NCBI GenBank assembly: GCA_937874185.1
Contig: CALNAK010000019.1
Coordinates: 1 to 64,000, forward strand
DNA length: 64,000 bases
Direction: 5' to 3'
Origin: an uncultured Lactobacillus sp.
GTDB taxonomy: Bacteria > Bacillota > Bacilli > Lactobacillales > Lactobacillaceae
How positions within the stretch are numbered: the stretch's first letter is position 1; each line of letters begins with the position of its first letter. The notes under the pieces were generated by a model. It saw nothing but the letters and a program-made list of their open reading frames with translations, searched no databases and had not been told where the DNA came from. The position numbers and the translations under genes are program-made. Positions 32,597 to 41,810 of this stretch are shown here, in pieces.

Positions 32597-33325
32597 ATGA
32601 AGAAATTAGTTGTAATTACTGGAGCAAGTTCTGGATTCGGTGCAGAAATGGCCAAAATTTTTAATGCGGATGGATTTCCACTATTATTGCTGGGCCGTCG
32701 AACTGAGAAACTTGAGGCAGTTGCTAAAGGGATGGATAACGTCATGATTGATTCAGTTGATGTAACTGACTACGATCAATTTGAAAAAGCCATTCGTAAA
32801 GCTGAAGATAAGTTTGGTAAGACCGACTTGTTGATTAATAATGCGGGCTTGATGTTATTGGGTAACGTGCAAAGCCAAAGTCCTAAGGAGTGGCAAACAA
32901 TGCTCGATACTAACGTAATGGGTGTTTTGAACGGAACTCAAATCGTGTTGAATGATATGCGTGAACGTGAACATGGCACAATTTTGAACATGTCGTCACT
33001 TGCAGGTAAGAAGACGTTCACTAATCATGCAGCTTATGTGGCATCGAAGTTTGGTGTTCATGGATTATCCGAAACTATTCGTGAAGAAAATGCGCCGAAG
33101 AATGTTCGAATCATGATGGTTGCGCCAGGTGCTGCCGAAACTGAATTATTGACACATGTGACAAGTAAATCAGCACTGTCAGATTATGAAGCTTGGAAAG
33201 AAACAATGGGCGGAATTACTTTGGACCCTAAACATGTTGCTGAAACAGTTAAATTTATGTATGACATGCCACAAGAAGTTAATATTCGTGAAGTAGATAT
33301 TGCGGCTACTCGTCAGGATGCATAA
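32597..33325 (+). CDS. Short-chain dehydrogenase/reductase
   Basis: A 242-aa NAD(P)-dependent oxidoreductase of the classical SDR type: cofactor motif TGASSGFG (residues 8-15), LLLGRRTEKL (Arg suggests NADP(H)), NNAG at about 85-88, catalytic Ser in LNMSSLAG and YVASK (Tyr/Lys), PGAAETE. The substrate is unknown. Divergent from an HxlR regulator. The terminator after it ends the unit. Confidence 0.9.
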   Translation: MKKLVVITGASSGFGAEMAKIFNADGFPLLLLGRRTEKLEAVAKGMDNVMIDSVDVTDYDQFEKAIRKAEDKFGKTDLLINNAGLMLLGNVQSQSPKEWQTMLDTNVMGVLNGTQIVLNDMREREHGTILNMSSLAGKKTFTNHAAYVASKFGVHGLSETIREENAPKNVRIMMVAPGAAETELLTHVTSKSALSDYEAWKETMGGITLDPKHVAETVKFMYDMPQEVNIREVDIAATRQDA

Positions 33326-33353
33326 AAATCTCACTTAATGTGGGATTTTTTTG
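33324..33353 (+). terminator. Terminator of the SDR gene
   Basis: AAAAATCtCAC-TTAAT-GTGgGATTTTT. Confidence 0.85.
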
Positions 33354-33447
33354 TCTTGAATTGAAACTATAGTAAGTCCTATTATAGATATATTGATTTA
33401 ATTGAGAGGGCAATATGGTTTGATTTCATATTGTATTGGCGGTAGTT

Positions 33448-34863
33448 ATGAATATGAAAAGTAATCATATTTGGTTGACATTATTTGCGACCAGTTTCAT
33501 GTCATTTATGCAACTGTTAGACGCAAGTATTGTTAATGTTGCAATACCCAGTTTGACAAAAGATTTGAACGTTCCCATGAATCGTGCAGAATGGATTGTT
33601 TCAGTTTATTTGATTCTGATCTGCATGTTGTTGCTGTTTTGGGGACGAATGGCGGACCAGATTGGCTATATTAAAATATTCCAAACAGGAACAGTTTTCT
33701 TTACTATTGGCTCGCTGATTTGTGCTTTAAGCCCGTCACTAAACGTTTTGTTGTTCGGTAGAATTGTCCAAGGATTCGGAGCCAGCATGAGTATGGCAAC
33801 TAATCTGGGAATCATTGCGATGATTTTTCCGATGCACTTACGAGGACGAGCATACGGAATTAACAGTATCATTGCACAACTCGGTAATATTTCAGGACCC
33901 GGATTGGGCGGAATTATTCTTGGATATTTATCGTGGCACTGGATATTTATCCTCAACATACCGATAGGAATTATCGTCTTTATTTATGGGCGTTTCATGT
34001 TCCCCAAGGATTCTCGAAAGGATACCAAGGTATCGTATGATTGGTTGGGGCTGGCAACATTTTCCCTGATGATAGCCACATTCTTCGTGGCAATTTTCAT
34101 GGGCCAAGACATTGGTTTTGGAAAAGCAGCTGTTCTGGTTACATTTTTGGTTAGCATAGTTTCTTTAATTGGATTTATCTATGTGGAACAACGAGTATCA
34201 GAACCATTAATAAACTTACATATCTTCAAAGCATCCAGATTAACATTAAGTTTGATCAGTGCATTATTAGTCTATACAGTCGCTTATTATGCAAATGTGA
34301 TTTTGCCATTTTATCTAACAGATTTCAGGTCACTAAGCACCTCATTGACTGGTTTGATTCTGATGGCGATTCCGTTGGCAAACGTGATTTCAGCACCAAT
34401 TGCTGGTATCTTTACAGATAAATATAATGCGACTAATGTTTCTCTAGTTAATTTATTTGTTTATGCGATTCCATTAATTTTTCTAATGAGGATATCTGCC
34501 GATACTGGTTTGATTTTCTTTACAGTAATGATATTTCTATTGGGAATTGGCAATGGTGGTTTCCAGAATAATCCAATGATTATGGGATATGCACCAAAAG
34601 AATATCAAGGTGTTGCCGGTAGTTTAGCGGCACTATTTAGAAACCTTGGTATGGGAATCGGGGTCAGTTTAGCAACTACCAGTTTATATTATGGGATTGG
34701 TTTGAAAGCACATCATCAAGTTGGGGATTACCCACATGCACATCCACAGTGGTTCTTGACCGGGATGCACTTTGCTTATTTCACCGCATTCATAATTTTG
34801 ATAATTGCGATTATTCTAGTATTTATCATGAGAAAAATTGATAAGAAGAAACGTGAAGTATAA
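33448..34863 (+). CDS. DHA2-type MFS multidrug exporter
   Basis: A 471-aa protein with about 14 membrane segments. Motif C-like and drug:H+ antiporter signatures are visible: SFMQLLDASIVNVAIPSLTKDL (TM1 motif D1), WGRMADQIGYIKIF (motif A), GRIVQGFGASMSMATNLGIIAMIF (motif B) and GISGPGLGG-type ISGPGLGGIILGYLSWHWIFILNIPIG (motif C). It exports toxic compounds by proton exchange; the substrate is unknown. Start uncertain: ATG here follows a weak GGCGGT; ATG 6 nt on or TTG 12 nt earlier are alternatives. A better GAGAGGG site upstream precedes only a two-codon ORF (ATG GTT TGA). Confidence 0.88.
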   Translation: MNMKSNHIWLTLFATSFMSFMQLLDASIVNVAIPSLTKDLNVPMNRAEWIVSVYLILICMLLLFWGRMADQIGYIKIFQTGTVFFTIGSLICALSPSLNVLLFGRIVQGFGASMSMATNLGIIAMIFPMHLRGRAYGINSIIAQLGNISGPGLGGIILGYLSWHWIFILNIPIGIIVFIYGRFMFPKDSRKDTKVSYDWLGLATFSLMIATFFVAIFMGQDIGFGKAAVLVTFLVSIVSLIGFIYVEQRVSEPLINLHIFKASRLTLSLISALLVYTVAYYANVILPFYLTDFRSLSTSLTGLILMAIPLANVISAPIAGIFTDKYNATNVSLVNLFVYAIPLIFLMRISADTGLIFFTVMIFLLGIGNGGFQNNPMIMGYAPKEYQGVAGSLAALFRNLGMGIGVSLATTSLYYGIGLKAHHQVGDYPHAHPQWFLTGMHFAYFTAFIILIIAIILVFIMRKIDKKKREV

Positions 34864-34954
34864 CTATACAATGGAACAATTTATATTCTAAGCATGAGTT
34901 TTCTGAACCATGTATAATGAAACTAATAAGTTATTTAAGAAAGGAAGGCTAAAT

Positions 34955-35428
34955 ATGGCGACTATTTATGATTTTTCAGAGACGGAAATGAATGGTGGTA
35001 GGATTGATTTTCAAGATTACAAAGGAAATGTTGTGTTGATTGTTAATACCGCCAGCAAATGTGGTTTCGCTCCTCAATTAGAAGTTATTGAAGCCCTCTA
35101 TCGTAAATATCATGCGGATGGATTTGAAGTTTTGGGATTGCCATCCAATCAGTTCCACCAAGAACTTGGTTCCAATCGAGAAATCAGCGATTACTGCAAT
35201 GCACATTATGGCGTAACTTTTCCGATGACTAGCAAAATTGTTGTGAATGGCGATGATGAGGATCCACTGTTCACTTATTTGAAAGATGTTTCGGGTCATG
35301 GTCGAATCAAATGGAATTTTACGAAATTTTTGATTGGCAGAGATGGCGAATTGATTGATCGTTATGCGCCAATTACTAAGCCGGAAAAGATTGAACCGTT
35401 TATTATTGCGGCTTTGGATAAAAAATAA
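34955..35428 (+). CDS. Glutathione peroxidase-family protein (BsaA-like)
   Basis: A 157-aa protein, ATG chosen by the AAAGGAAGG site. Peroxidatic Cys36 in VNTASKCGFAPQ, Gln67 in LPSNQF, and Trp in KWNFTKFLI make the catalytic triad. The family usually has FPCNQF; here the Cys is Ser64, so the common resolving Cys is missing and a one-Cys mechanism is implied. It reduces peroxides with thiols (probably thioredoxin or low-molecular-weight thiols). It follows the MFS gene by about 90 nt. Confidence 0.9.
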   Translation: MATIYDFSETEMNGGRIDFQDYKGNVVLIVNTASKCGFAPQLEVIEALYRKYHADGFEVLGLPSNQFHQELGSNREISDYCNAHYGVTFPMTSKIVVNGDDEDPLFTYLKDVSGHGRIKWNFTKFLIGRDGELIDRYAPITKPEKIEPFIIAALDKK

Positions 35429-35504
35429 TATTGAAAATGTTAGTTTTGCTCTTCTTCAAATGGGGAGGGTACATAATTAGCATTTTTTTGTTTATTGAAA
35501 GTTC

Positions 35505-35621
35505 GATTATTCTATAAAAATGGAAGTATAGTTCCAAAAGGACGGTTATTCTGGAAAAATGGAAGTATAGTTCCAAAAAGATGGTTATTTTAGAAGAATG
35601 AAAACATAGTTTCAACAGGTA
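35505..35621. repeat. 39-bp tandem repeat, three units
   Basis: Units start at 35505, 35544 and 35583. The first two are nearly identical; the third is diverged. Each unit carries the small inverted repeat TGGAA-GTATAG-TTCCA (less clear in unit 3), so each could be a protein-binding half-site or hairpin. As 39 bp equals 13 codons, a minus-strand frame through it shows a 13-residue repeat, but it lacks gene signals. Confidence 0.85.
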
Positions 35622-35636
35622 ATTAAATTTGAAATT

Positions 35637-35696
35637 AAAAAAGCTAATTCTATTTTTTCTCAAAATCAAATTGGGAAAATATAGGATTAGCTTTTT
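35637..35696. terminator. Family C long hairpin, terminator shared by gpx and metF (copy C1)
   Basis: AAAAAGCTAATtCTAT / ATAGGATTAGCTTTTT with an internal TTTTTCTC / GGGAAAA stem. It lies 10 nt behind the metF stop (minus strand) and also closes the gpx side. It is similar, including its flank, to 48172-48233. Confidence 0.8.
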
Positions 35697-35705
35697 AGAT
35701 ATGAT

Positions 35706-36581
35706 TTATTCTTCAACAGCAGCTTTCAAATTAAATAGGGAAGCGGTGTTATCAAAAATATGTTTAGCAGTATCAGATTTATTCATGGTATACAGATGAA
35801 TTCCGTCAACGTCGTTAGTTACTAGATCAACGATTTGGTCCACGGCATAGGCGATACCGGCTTCTTTTAGGGAAACGGGATTATCTTTATATTTATCCAA
35901 AATAGAGATGAACTTCTGGGGTAAACGTGCTGAACAATTGTCGATAACGTGTAAAGCCTGTTTGCGATTAATGATAGGCATGATTCCAGCCAGAATTGGT
36001 ACATTGATATCCGCAATTGCACACTCTTCTTGGAAACGATAGAACTGCTCATTATCGTAGAAAAGTTGAGTTATCAATTGGTCACAACCAGAATCGACTT
36101 TTTCTTTGAGATGTTTTACATCATCAATCCGGTTTTTTGAATCGGGATGGACCTCAGGATAACAGGCACCAGAAACTTCAAAGTAAGGCTTTTGTTGCTT
36201 AATAAATTTGGTCAAATCACTGGCATATTTGAAGTCCTTCTCAGGAACATAACCTTCAACAATGTCACCACGTAAGGCCAAAACTTGATTGATATGTAGT
36301 GATTCGAGTTGATCCAGAATGCGGCTGACTTGTTCTTTTGTAACATAGGCAGCTGGCATATGAACCATTGTTGGTGTTTTCAAAGTGTCGTGAACGTGTT
36401 TGGCTAAATCTATGGTAGTTTTTTCATAATCTAATTTATGATTACTAGCGGTAACACTGATAAAACTGGGATCGAGTCCCTTTAATTGATCCAATGTTTT
36501 GGTCAGCTGAGTTACGCCAACATCAGAGTTAGGAGGGAAGACTTCGAATGATAATGTTGGAACTTTTTTAGTTTCTGTCAT
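35706..36581 (-). CDS. metF: Methylenetetrahydrofolate reductase
   Basis: A 291-aa TIM-barrel flavoenzyme that makes 5-methyl-THF for methionine synthesis. Motifs SFEVFPPN (N-terminus), ISVTASNH, LALRGDI, SGACYPEVHPDS and DQLITQLFYDNEQFY are family hallmarks. The ATG (MTETKKV) follows GAGGAG and overlaps the end of metE by 14 nt, so the two are translationally coupled and feed one pathway. Regulated with metE from the MET-box promoter. Confidence 0.95.
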   Translation of the reverse strand: MTETKKVPTLSFEVFPPNSDVGVTQLTKTLDQLKGLDPSFISVTASNHKLDYEKTTIDLAKHVHDTLKTPTMVHMPAAYVTKEQVSRILDQLESLHINQVLALRGDIVEGYVPEKDFKYASDLTKFIKQQKPYFEVSGACYPEVHPDSKNRIDDVKHLKEKVDSGCDQLITQLFYDNEQFYRFQEECAIADINVPILAGIMPIINRKQALHVIDNCSARLPQKFISILDKYKDNPVSLKEAGIAYAVDQIVDLVTNDVDGIHLYTMNKSDTAKHIFDNTASLFNLKAAVEE

Positions 36582-38832
36582 GAATAAGCAACTCCTCTCT
36601 GACTTCTTTAGCGGCGGTAGTAAGATTCTCAACACTAGCTTTGGCTTCGTGAATTCCACGAGTTTTCAGGCCACAATCGGGATTGATCCAAACTTTTTGT
36701 TCAGGAACCTTCTCCAGAATTTTGTGGATAGTAGTTTTGATTTCTTCAATTGATGGAATACGTGGTGAGTGAATATCGTAGACGCCAGGGCCAACTTGAA
36801 GTTTGAAATGTTCCTTTTGGAGAGCATCAAGAATTTCCAAATTCGAACGAGAAGCTTCAAAGGAAATGACGTCGGCGTCCATGTTTTGAATGGCGGGAAT
36901 AATATCAGTAAATTCGGAATAGCACATGTGAGTGTGGATTTGTGTGGTAGGTTTAACTTTACTGTGAACTAATCTGAAAGCTGGGACAGCCCAGTCGAGG
37001 TATTCGGAATACCAGTCGGTTTTACGCAGTGGTAGTTTTTCACGTAAAGCGGCTTCATCAATTTGAATAATTTTGATGCCATTTTTCTCGAGATCAAGAA
37101 CTTCATCTTGAATCGCTAAAGCAATTTGGATAGTGGAATCCTTGATAGAAATATCTTCACGAGGGAAAGACCAGTTCAGAATTGTGACTGGACCAGTTAA
37201 CATACCTTTGACAATTTTATCGGTTTTACTTTGCGCATACTTGGACCATTTCACTGTGATAGGGTGATTTCTAGCAATGTCACCCCAGATGATTGGAGGC
37301 TTAACCCCACGTGTACCATATGATTGAACCCAACCATTTTTACTGAAGAGATAGCCGTCCAAATTTTGACCGAAGTATTCCACCATGTCGTTACGTTCGA
37401 ATTCACCATGGACCAAAACGTCGAGACCGATGTCTTCTTGCCATTTCAACCATTCGTCAATGTGACCAGCAATGAATTTGTCGTAAGCTTCTTGAGAAAT
37501 TTCATGGTGACGGAACTGTGCACGAGTCTTCTTAACCTCTCTAGTTTGAGGGAAAGAACCGATAGTAGTCGTTGGTAATAGAGGTAGATTGAACTCCTTT
37601 TTCTGAATTGAGGCACGTTCTTCAAGCGAGGGATGTCTGACAAATGAATCTTCCGTCAACTTGGCAACACGCTCATGAACAGACTTGTTTGGCTTTACAC
37701 GTGGCTTTTCAAAGAGATGTTTATTTTTAGATTCAACAGCTTGACCATTTCCGGATAAAATAGTTTGAATATCATCCAATTCACGCAATTTTTCTTTAGC
37801 ATAAGCAAAATGTTGTTTGATTTCAGTTGGGAAAGTTTCATTCTCAATTGTGAAAGGTACATGAAGTAGGGAACACGAAGTTGAGATAACGATATTCTTA
37901 GCAGGCAAACTCTTAATAAGGTCAGTCGTTGTTTCATAATGATTACGCCAAATATTTTTACCATTTACGACACCCGCAAAGAGAATCTTGTTATCTGGGA
38001 AACCAGATTGCACTAATTCCTTAGTCTTACGACCTTCAATAAAATCGAGTCCGATGCCCTCAATGGGCAGGTTGATTAAATCGTTGTAAACATCACGAAC
38101 ATCGCCGAAGTAAGTTTGAATTAGAATTTTTAAACCAAATTTATTTTGCAACAATTTATCGTAAATAGTTTTGAAGAGAATTTTATTATCGCCAAGAACA
38201 TCCTTAACCAGTTCCGGTTCATCAAGTTGAATCCATTCAGCACCTTGAGCAGCTAATTTTTCAAAAACAGCTTGATAGACTTTAACTAAATCATCAATGA
38301 AGTCACTGGCTTGAACGTCTTTGAATTCACTCAAACTGAGTAACGTGAAAGGTCCAACGATAACTGGACGTGTCTGGATTCCAGTATCTTTTGCTTCTTG
38401 ATATTCGTTAAAAATCTTATCGCCGACTAATTTAATATCGGTAGACTTAGAAAATTGTGGAACAAGATAGTGGTAGTTAGTGTTGAACCATTTCTTCATA
38501 GGGAGAGCTTTAATATCACCTTTATCCCCCTGGTAACCACGAGCTAAGGCAAAATACTTGTCCAATGTTGATAGGTTTAATTGTTTAACAGCGTCAGGAA
38601 TGATATTGAACAAGCAAGCTGTATCAAGAGTCGTGTCAAAGAATGAGAAGTCGTTACTAGGAATCCCATTAATACCAGCATCCTTAATAAGTTGCCAGTG
38701 TTTCAAACGTAGGTCCTTGGCGAATTGTTGAAGCTCATCCTCAGTGATTTCGTTACGCCAATATTTTTCAGTGTTAAATTTAAGTTCACGGTTTTCGCCG
38801 ATACGTGGAAAGCCAATAATTGAAGTAGTCAT
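36568..38832 (-). CDS. metE: Cobalamin-independent methionine synthase
   Basis: A 754-aa enzyme transferring the methyl group of 5-methyl-THF (triglutamate) to homocysteine. N-terminal barrel IGFPRIGENRELKFNTEKYW. The C-terminal barrel has zinc ligands in HTHMCYSEF (His, Cys) and NPDCGLKTRG (Cys), plus LPTTTIGSFPQT and QIDEAALREKLPL. Full length. First gene of the metEF operon. ATG behind AAAGGGGA. The promoter region contains a perfect MET-box palindrome shared with the divergent LysR gene. Confidence 0.97.
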   Translation of the reverse strand: MTTSIIGFPRIGENRELKFNTEKYWRNEITEDELQQFAKDLRLKHWQLIKDAGINGIPSNDFSFFDTTLDTACLFNIIPDAVKQLNLSTLDKYFALARGYQGDKGDIKALPMKKWFNTNYHYLVPQFSKSTDIKLVGDKIFNEYQEAKDTGIQTRPVIVGPFTLLSLSEFKDVQASDFIDDLVKVYQAVFEKLAAQGAEWIQLDEPELVKDVLGDNKILFKTIYDKLLQNKFGLKILIQTYFGDVRDVYNDLINLPIEGIGLDFIEGRKTKELVQSGFPDNKILFAGVVNGKNIWRNHYETTTDLIKSLPAKNIVISTSCSLLHVPFTIENETFPTEIKQHFAYAKEKLRELDDIQTILSGNGQAVESKNKHLFEKPRVKPNKSVHERVAKLTEDSFVRHPSLEERASIQKKEFNLPLLPTTTIGSFPQTREVKKTRAQFRHHEISQEAYDKFIAGHIDEWLKWQEDIGLDVLVHGEFERNDMVEYFGQNLDGYLFSKNGWVQSYGTRGVKPPIIWGDIARNHPITVKWSKYAQSKTDKIVKGMLTGPVTILNWSFPREDISIKDSTIQIALAIQDEVLDLEKNGIKIIQIDEAALREKLPLRKTDWYSEYLDWAVPAFRLVHSKVKPTTQIHTHMCYSEFTDIIPAIQNMDADVISFEASRSNLEILDALQKEHFKLQVGPGVYDIHSPRIPSIEEIKTTIHKILEKVPEQKVWINPDCGLKTRGIHEAKASVENLTTAAKEVREELLIHDRN

Positions 38833-38919
38833 ATAAAAGTCCCCTTTATTGTGTGGTAGTTATTAGATATAAATTAACATTATATTTTTATATTGAATAA
38901 CTGATAAAAGTAACCATTT

Positions 38920-38940
38920 GTTATAGTTTAAAACTATAAC
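38920..38940. promoter_or_regulatory. MET-box operator between metEF and its LysR regulator
   Basis: Perfect 21-bp palindrome, 10-bp arms GTTATAGTTT / AAACTATAAC around a central A. It matches the known MtaR/MetR MET-box (TATAGTTTnAAACTATA). TATACT at 38947-38952 is a likely -10 of the LysR gene, so the box covers its -35 and would allow self-repression. On the minus strand it sits upstream of the TATAAT before metE, in activator position. Confidence 0.88.
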
Positions 38941-38976
38941 GTGGACTATACTTAAAGAAAAAATTGGGAGAGACTA

Positions 38977-39903
38977 ATGCGAATCCAACAACTAGAATAT
39001 TTGGAAACAATTGTTAAAACGGGTTCTATCAATGAAGCGGCGAAACAACTTTATTTGACGCAACCTAGCCTGTCTAATGCTATCAAGGAATTAGAGTCGG
39101 AAATGGGAATTCAGATTCTATTGCGTAGTAAACTTGGCGTTACGCTGACGGATGATGGACGTGAATTTATGATTTATGCTCGTCAGATACTTGATCAAGT
39201 CCAACTTTTACATGGTAGGTACGAAAAAAAGGCCGTTCGGAAGCAGTCTTTTTCAGTATCGGCGCAACATTATGCGTTCGTCGTGCATGCTTTTGTAGAG
39301 TTGATTAAAACGGTCAAAGCGGATGAGTATCAATTTACTTTACGTGAAACAGAAACTGAGAATATCTTGAGTGATTTGACGAGTTTTAAGAGTGAATTGG
39401 GGATTCTTTATCTCAATAATTTTAACAAACAGGTCATGCAGAAGCTATTCAAAGAACATGATTTAGAATTTACTCCGCTATTCACGGCTTTACCACACGT
39501 TTTCGTTGGTCGTCAGAATCCTTTAACGAAGAAGAAACATGTGACGTTGCAAGATTTAGAAGACTATCCTTATTTGTCATATGAGCAGGGCGATAACAAT
39601 TCGTTTTATTTTTCTGAGGAAATACTTAGTACCCTTAATAGAAAGAAAAATATCAAAGTCAGTGATCGAGCTACGATATTCAATCTGATGGTCGGGTTGA
39701 ACGGCTACACGATCAGTTCCGGGATTATCAGTAACAAGTTGAATGATGACAAGATTGTGGCTATTCCACTAGATGTTGATGATTCGATGACTTTGGGGTG
39801 GTTGAAACATACTCAGTTGGAACTTAGTCCGATTGCCAAGGATTATTTGGAAATGTTGAAAGAACATATTCGAGGATATGGGTTCGAGATTATTGATAAA
39901 TAA
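38977..39903 (+). CDS. LysR-type regulator of methionine synthesis (MetR/MtaR-like)
   Basis: A 308-aa protein. N-terminal LysR winged helix MRIQQLEYLETIVKTGSINEAAKQLYLTQPSLSNAIKELESEMGIQILLRSKLGVTLTDDG, then a periplasmic-binding-like effector domain (FSVSAQHYAFVVHAFVEL...). It is divergent from metEF across a perfect MET-box, as in streptococcal and lactococcal MtaR/MetR systems, where O-acetylhomoserine or homocysteine acts as signal (established for relatives, inferred here). Ribosome site GGGAGAG. Confidence 0.88.
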   Translation: MRIQQLEYLETIVKTGSINEAAKQLYLTQPSLSNAIKELESEMGIQILLRSKLGVTLTDDGREFMIYARQILDQVQLLHGRYEKKAVRKQSFSVSAQHYAFVVHAFVELIKTVKADEYQFTLRETETENILSDLTSFKSELGILYLNNFNKQVMQKLFKEHDLEFTPLFTALPHVFVGRQNPLTKKKHVTLQDLEDYPYLSYEQGDNNSFYFSEEILSTLNRKKNIKVSDRATIFNLMVGLNGYTISSGIISNKLNDDKIVAIPLDVDDSMTLGWLKHTQLELSPIAKDYLEMLKEHIRGYGFEIIDK

Positions 39904-39988
39904 AGTTAATCAAGTGGTTTGTAGCTTTTTAGAATAAAGCCTATAATTGAAAGAATGATAAATATTTTCAGTAAACTCGTGATTTTCC

Positions 39989-40150
39989 GTCATCCGCTCC
40001 GAAATACAGAGGTCTGGAACACCATGGGCATCGTTTGAAATCAATTTTATAAACCAAAATTGTTTCCAAAGCGAGCCTTATTTTAAGTCGGCAAAAATCG
40101 CCAACCAAGAATAATTTCATGGATGAGACCTCTATATTTCTCCGCTACTG
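39989..40150 (+). repeat. Family A structured repeat, copy A7
   Basis: The most diverged copy. P1 GAAATACAGAGGTCT / AGACCTCTATATTTC, P2 CCATG / CATGG, P4 with GGC / GCC apex. Sequence identity to other copies is mostly limited to GGAAC, GGGC and GCCTT, but all four stems survive. It lies about 85 nt behind the LysR gene, same strand. The rest of the 39904-40279 gap has no gene. Confidence 0.7.
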
Positions 40151-40279
40151 ACTAAATAGAATTTTGATTTTGTGGAAGACAGAAGTATATATCATCAACC
40201 AATATATATAAGCGCCAGACGTAATTAGTTTATGGCCTTATTTTTGTTTGCGTAATTATAATAGGGAAGAAGTAGGGGC

Positions 40280-41755
40280 ATGAGTAGAAATAGAAAAATT
40301 TTAGTTACCTTCGCGTTAGTGCTATCGAATATGATGGCGGGGCTTGATGCGACGATAATTAATACCGCTTTGCCTGCAATCATCAGTGATTTGCATGGTA
40401 TTCAATATATGGGCTGGATCGTGGCAATTTTCCTTTTGGGAATGGCTGTTTCAACACCACTTTGGAGTAAATTTGGTGAGAAAAAAGGTAATAAGGTTGC
40501 CTATATCACTGCAACAATCGTCTTCATGTTGGGTGCTCTGTTCCAAGGACTAGCTCCAAATATCATTTGGTTCATTACCGCCAGAAGTATCATGGGAATT
40601 GGTGCCGGTGGTATGAACACGATTCCGTTTATCATCTATTCACAGATTTTCAAAAATATTAAACGTCGTTCGCAAGTTATCGGTATTGCCTCAGCTGGAT
40701 TCAGTGGAACTTCAATTGTCGGTCCGCTAATTGGTGGTTGGATTGTTGATACATTCAGTTGGCATTGGGTGTTCTACATTAATTTGCCATTGGCATTGTT
40801 GTCGATTGCGATAGTTGCCATTTTCTTCAAGATAAAAGAAAATTTGAATACGGAAAAAGTCGATTATCATGGCGCAATCTTAATGGTATTAGGCCTATCA
40901 TCAATTTTGGTCGGTATTCAATTATTGGGTGTTTCATCAATTTTTGTCACCTTAGCCTTTATTATTGTGGGAGCTTTATTGATATTCTGGATGTCGAGAG
41001 TTGAAAATAAAGTTGATGATCCAATCGTACCGAATCGCTTGTTTAAAAATGAAAAGTTAGTTATTGATTTAATTTTATTTGCGTTATTATGGGGCTCATT
41101 TGTTGCCTTCAATATTTATATTCCAATGTGGGCTCAAGGAATCATGGGATTGAGTGCCTTGATTGGTGGTATGACACAGATTCCAGGTGCCATTGCTAAC
41201 TTCGTTGGTTCTGAGTTGGAGCCGTTGATGCAGCGTCGAATGGGTCGTTATCAAATTATTGCGATTGGTACTGTGGCATTTTTGATTTCCTTTGCGGGAT
41301 TGTATTGGGCCAGTCAAACAGCTAGTTATACATTCCTATTAATTATGGGAGTGTTTGAAGGCTTTGGTGTCGGTGTCTGCTTTAATGCGTTACTAATTGC
41401 GGTCCAATTTGACGTTGAAGCTAGGGATGTTCCAATTTCCACATCGTTTGCGTACTTGGTGAGAATTCTCAGTCAAACATTCATGTCATCAATTTATGGT
41501 GTGATTCTGAATTTGGCGCTGATCCGTGGTGTTCGAGAAAGCCACGGTCACATCACAATGGGAATGATGAACAAGTTGAGTAACGCGGCGGTTGCCAAGT
41601 ATCTACCCAAAGCTTATGTCCCAGAAATGAAGAATATCTTCTTCCGCGGAATTCATAATATTATGTTGACGGCGTTGATTCTGATTGTTCTGGTTATTAT
41701 TATTTTGGTTTATTTATTTAGACGTGAACATTTGAATAAGGTTCAGACTGATTAG
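40280..41755 (+). CDS. DHA2-type MFS drug exporter
   Basis: A 491-aa protein with about 14 transmembrane segments. Motif D1 NMMAGLDATIINTALPAIISDL, motif A-like WSKFGEKKGNKVAY, motif B ARSIMGIGAGGMNTIPFIIYSQIF, motif C FSGTSIVGPLIGGWIVDTFSWHWVFYINLPLA. It exports lipophilic or antimicrobial compounds in exchange for protons. Ribosome site AGTAGGGG. A TetR gene follows in the same direction 157 nt downstream, a possible regulator. Terminator after the stop. Confidence 0.9.
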   Translation: MSRNRKILVTFALVLSNMMAGLDATIINTALPAIISDLHGIQYMGWIVAIFLLGMAVSTPLWSKFGEKKGNKVAYITATIVFMLGALFQGLAPNIIWFITARSIMGIGAGGMNTIPFIIYSQIFKNIKRRSQVIGIASAGFSGTSIVGPLIGGWIVDTFSWHWVFYINLPLALLSIAIVAIFFKIKENLNTEKVDYHGAILMVLGLSSILVGIQLLGVSSIFVTLAFIIVGALLIFWMSRVENKVDDPIVPNRLFKNEKLVIDLILFALLWGSFVAFNIYIPMWAQGIMGLSALIGGMTQIPGAIANFVGSELEPLMQRRMGRYQIIAIGTVAFLISFAGLYWASQTASYTFLLIMGVFEGFGVGVCFNALLIAVQFDVEARDVPISTSFAYLVRILSQTFMSSIYGVILNLALIRGVRESHGHITMGMMNKLSNAAVAKYLPKAYVPEMKNIFFRGIHNIMLTALILIVLVIIILVYLFRREHLNKVQTD

Positions 41756-41786
41756 GAAATCTCATTTATTTGGGGTTTCTTTTTTA
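41756..41786 (+). terminator. Terminator of the MFS exporter gene
   Basis: GAAAtCtCA-TTTATT-TGgGgTTTC followed by TTTTTT. Confidence 0.8.
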
Positions 41787-41810
41787 TACGAATAAATTTG
41801 TTTCCAAAAC

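Noticed and set aside
35403..35669. Minus-strand ORF with 13-residue repeats
   Set aside because: It is produced by the 39-bp tandem repeat, lacks a ribosome site, and overlaps gpx and the shared terminator.
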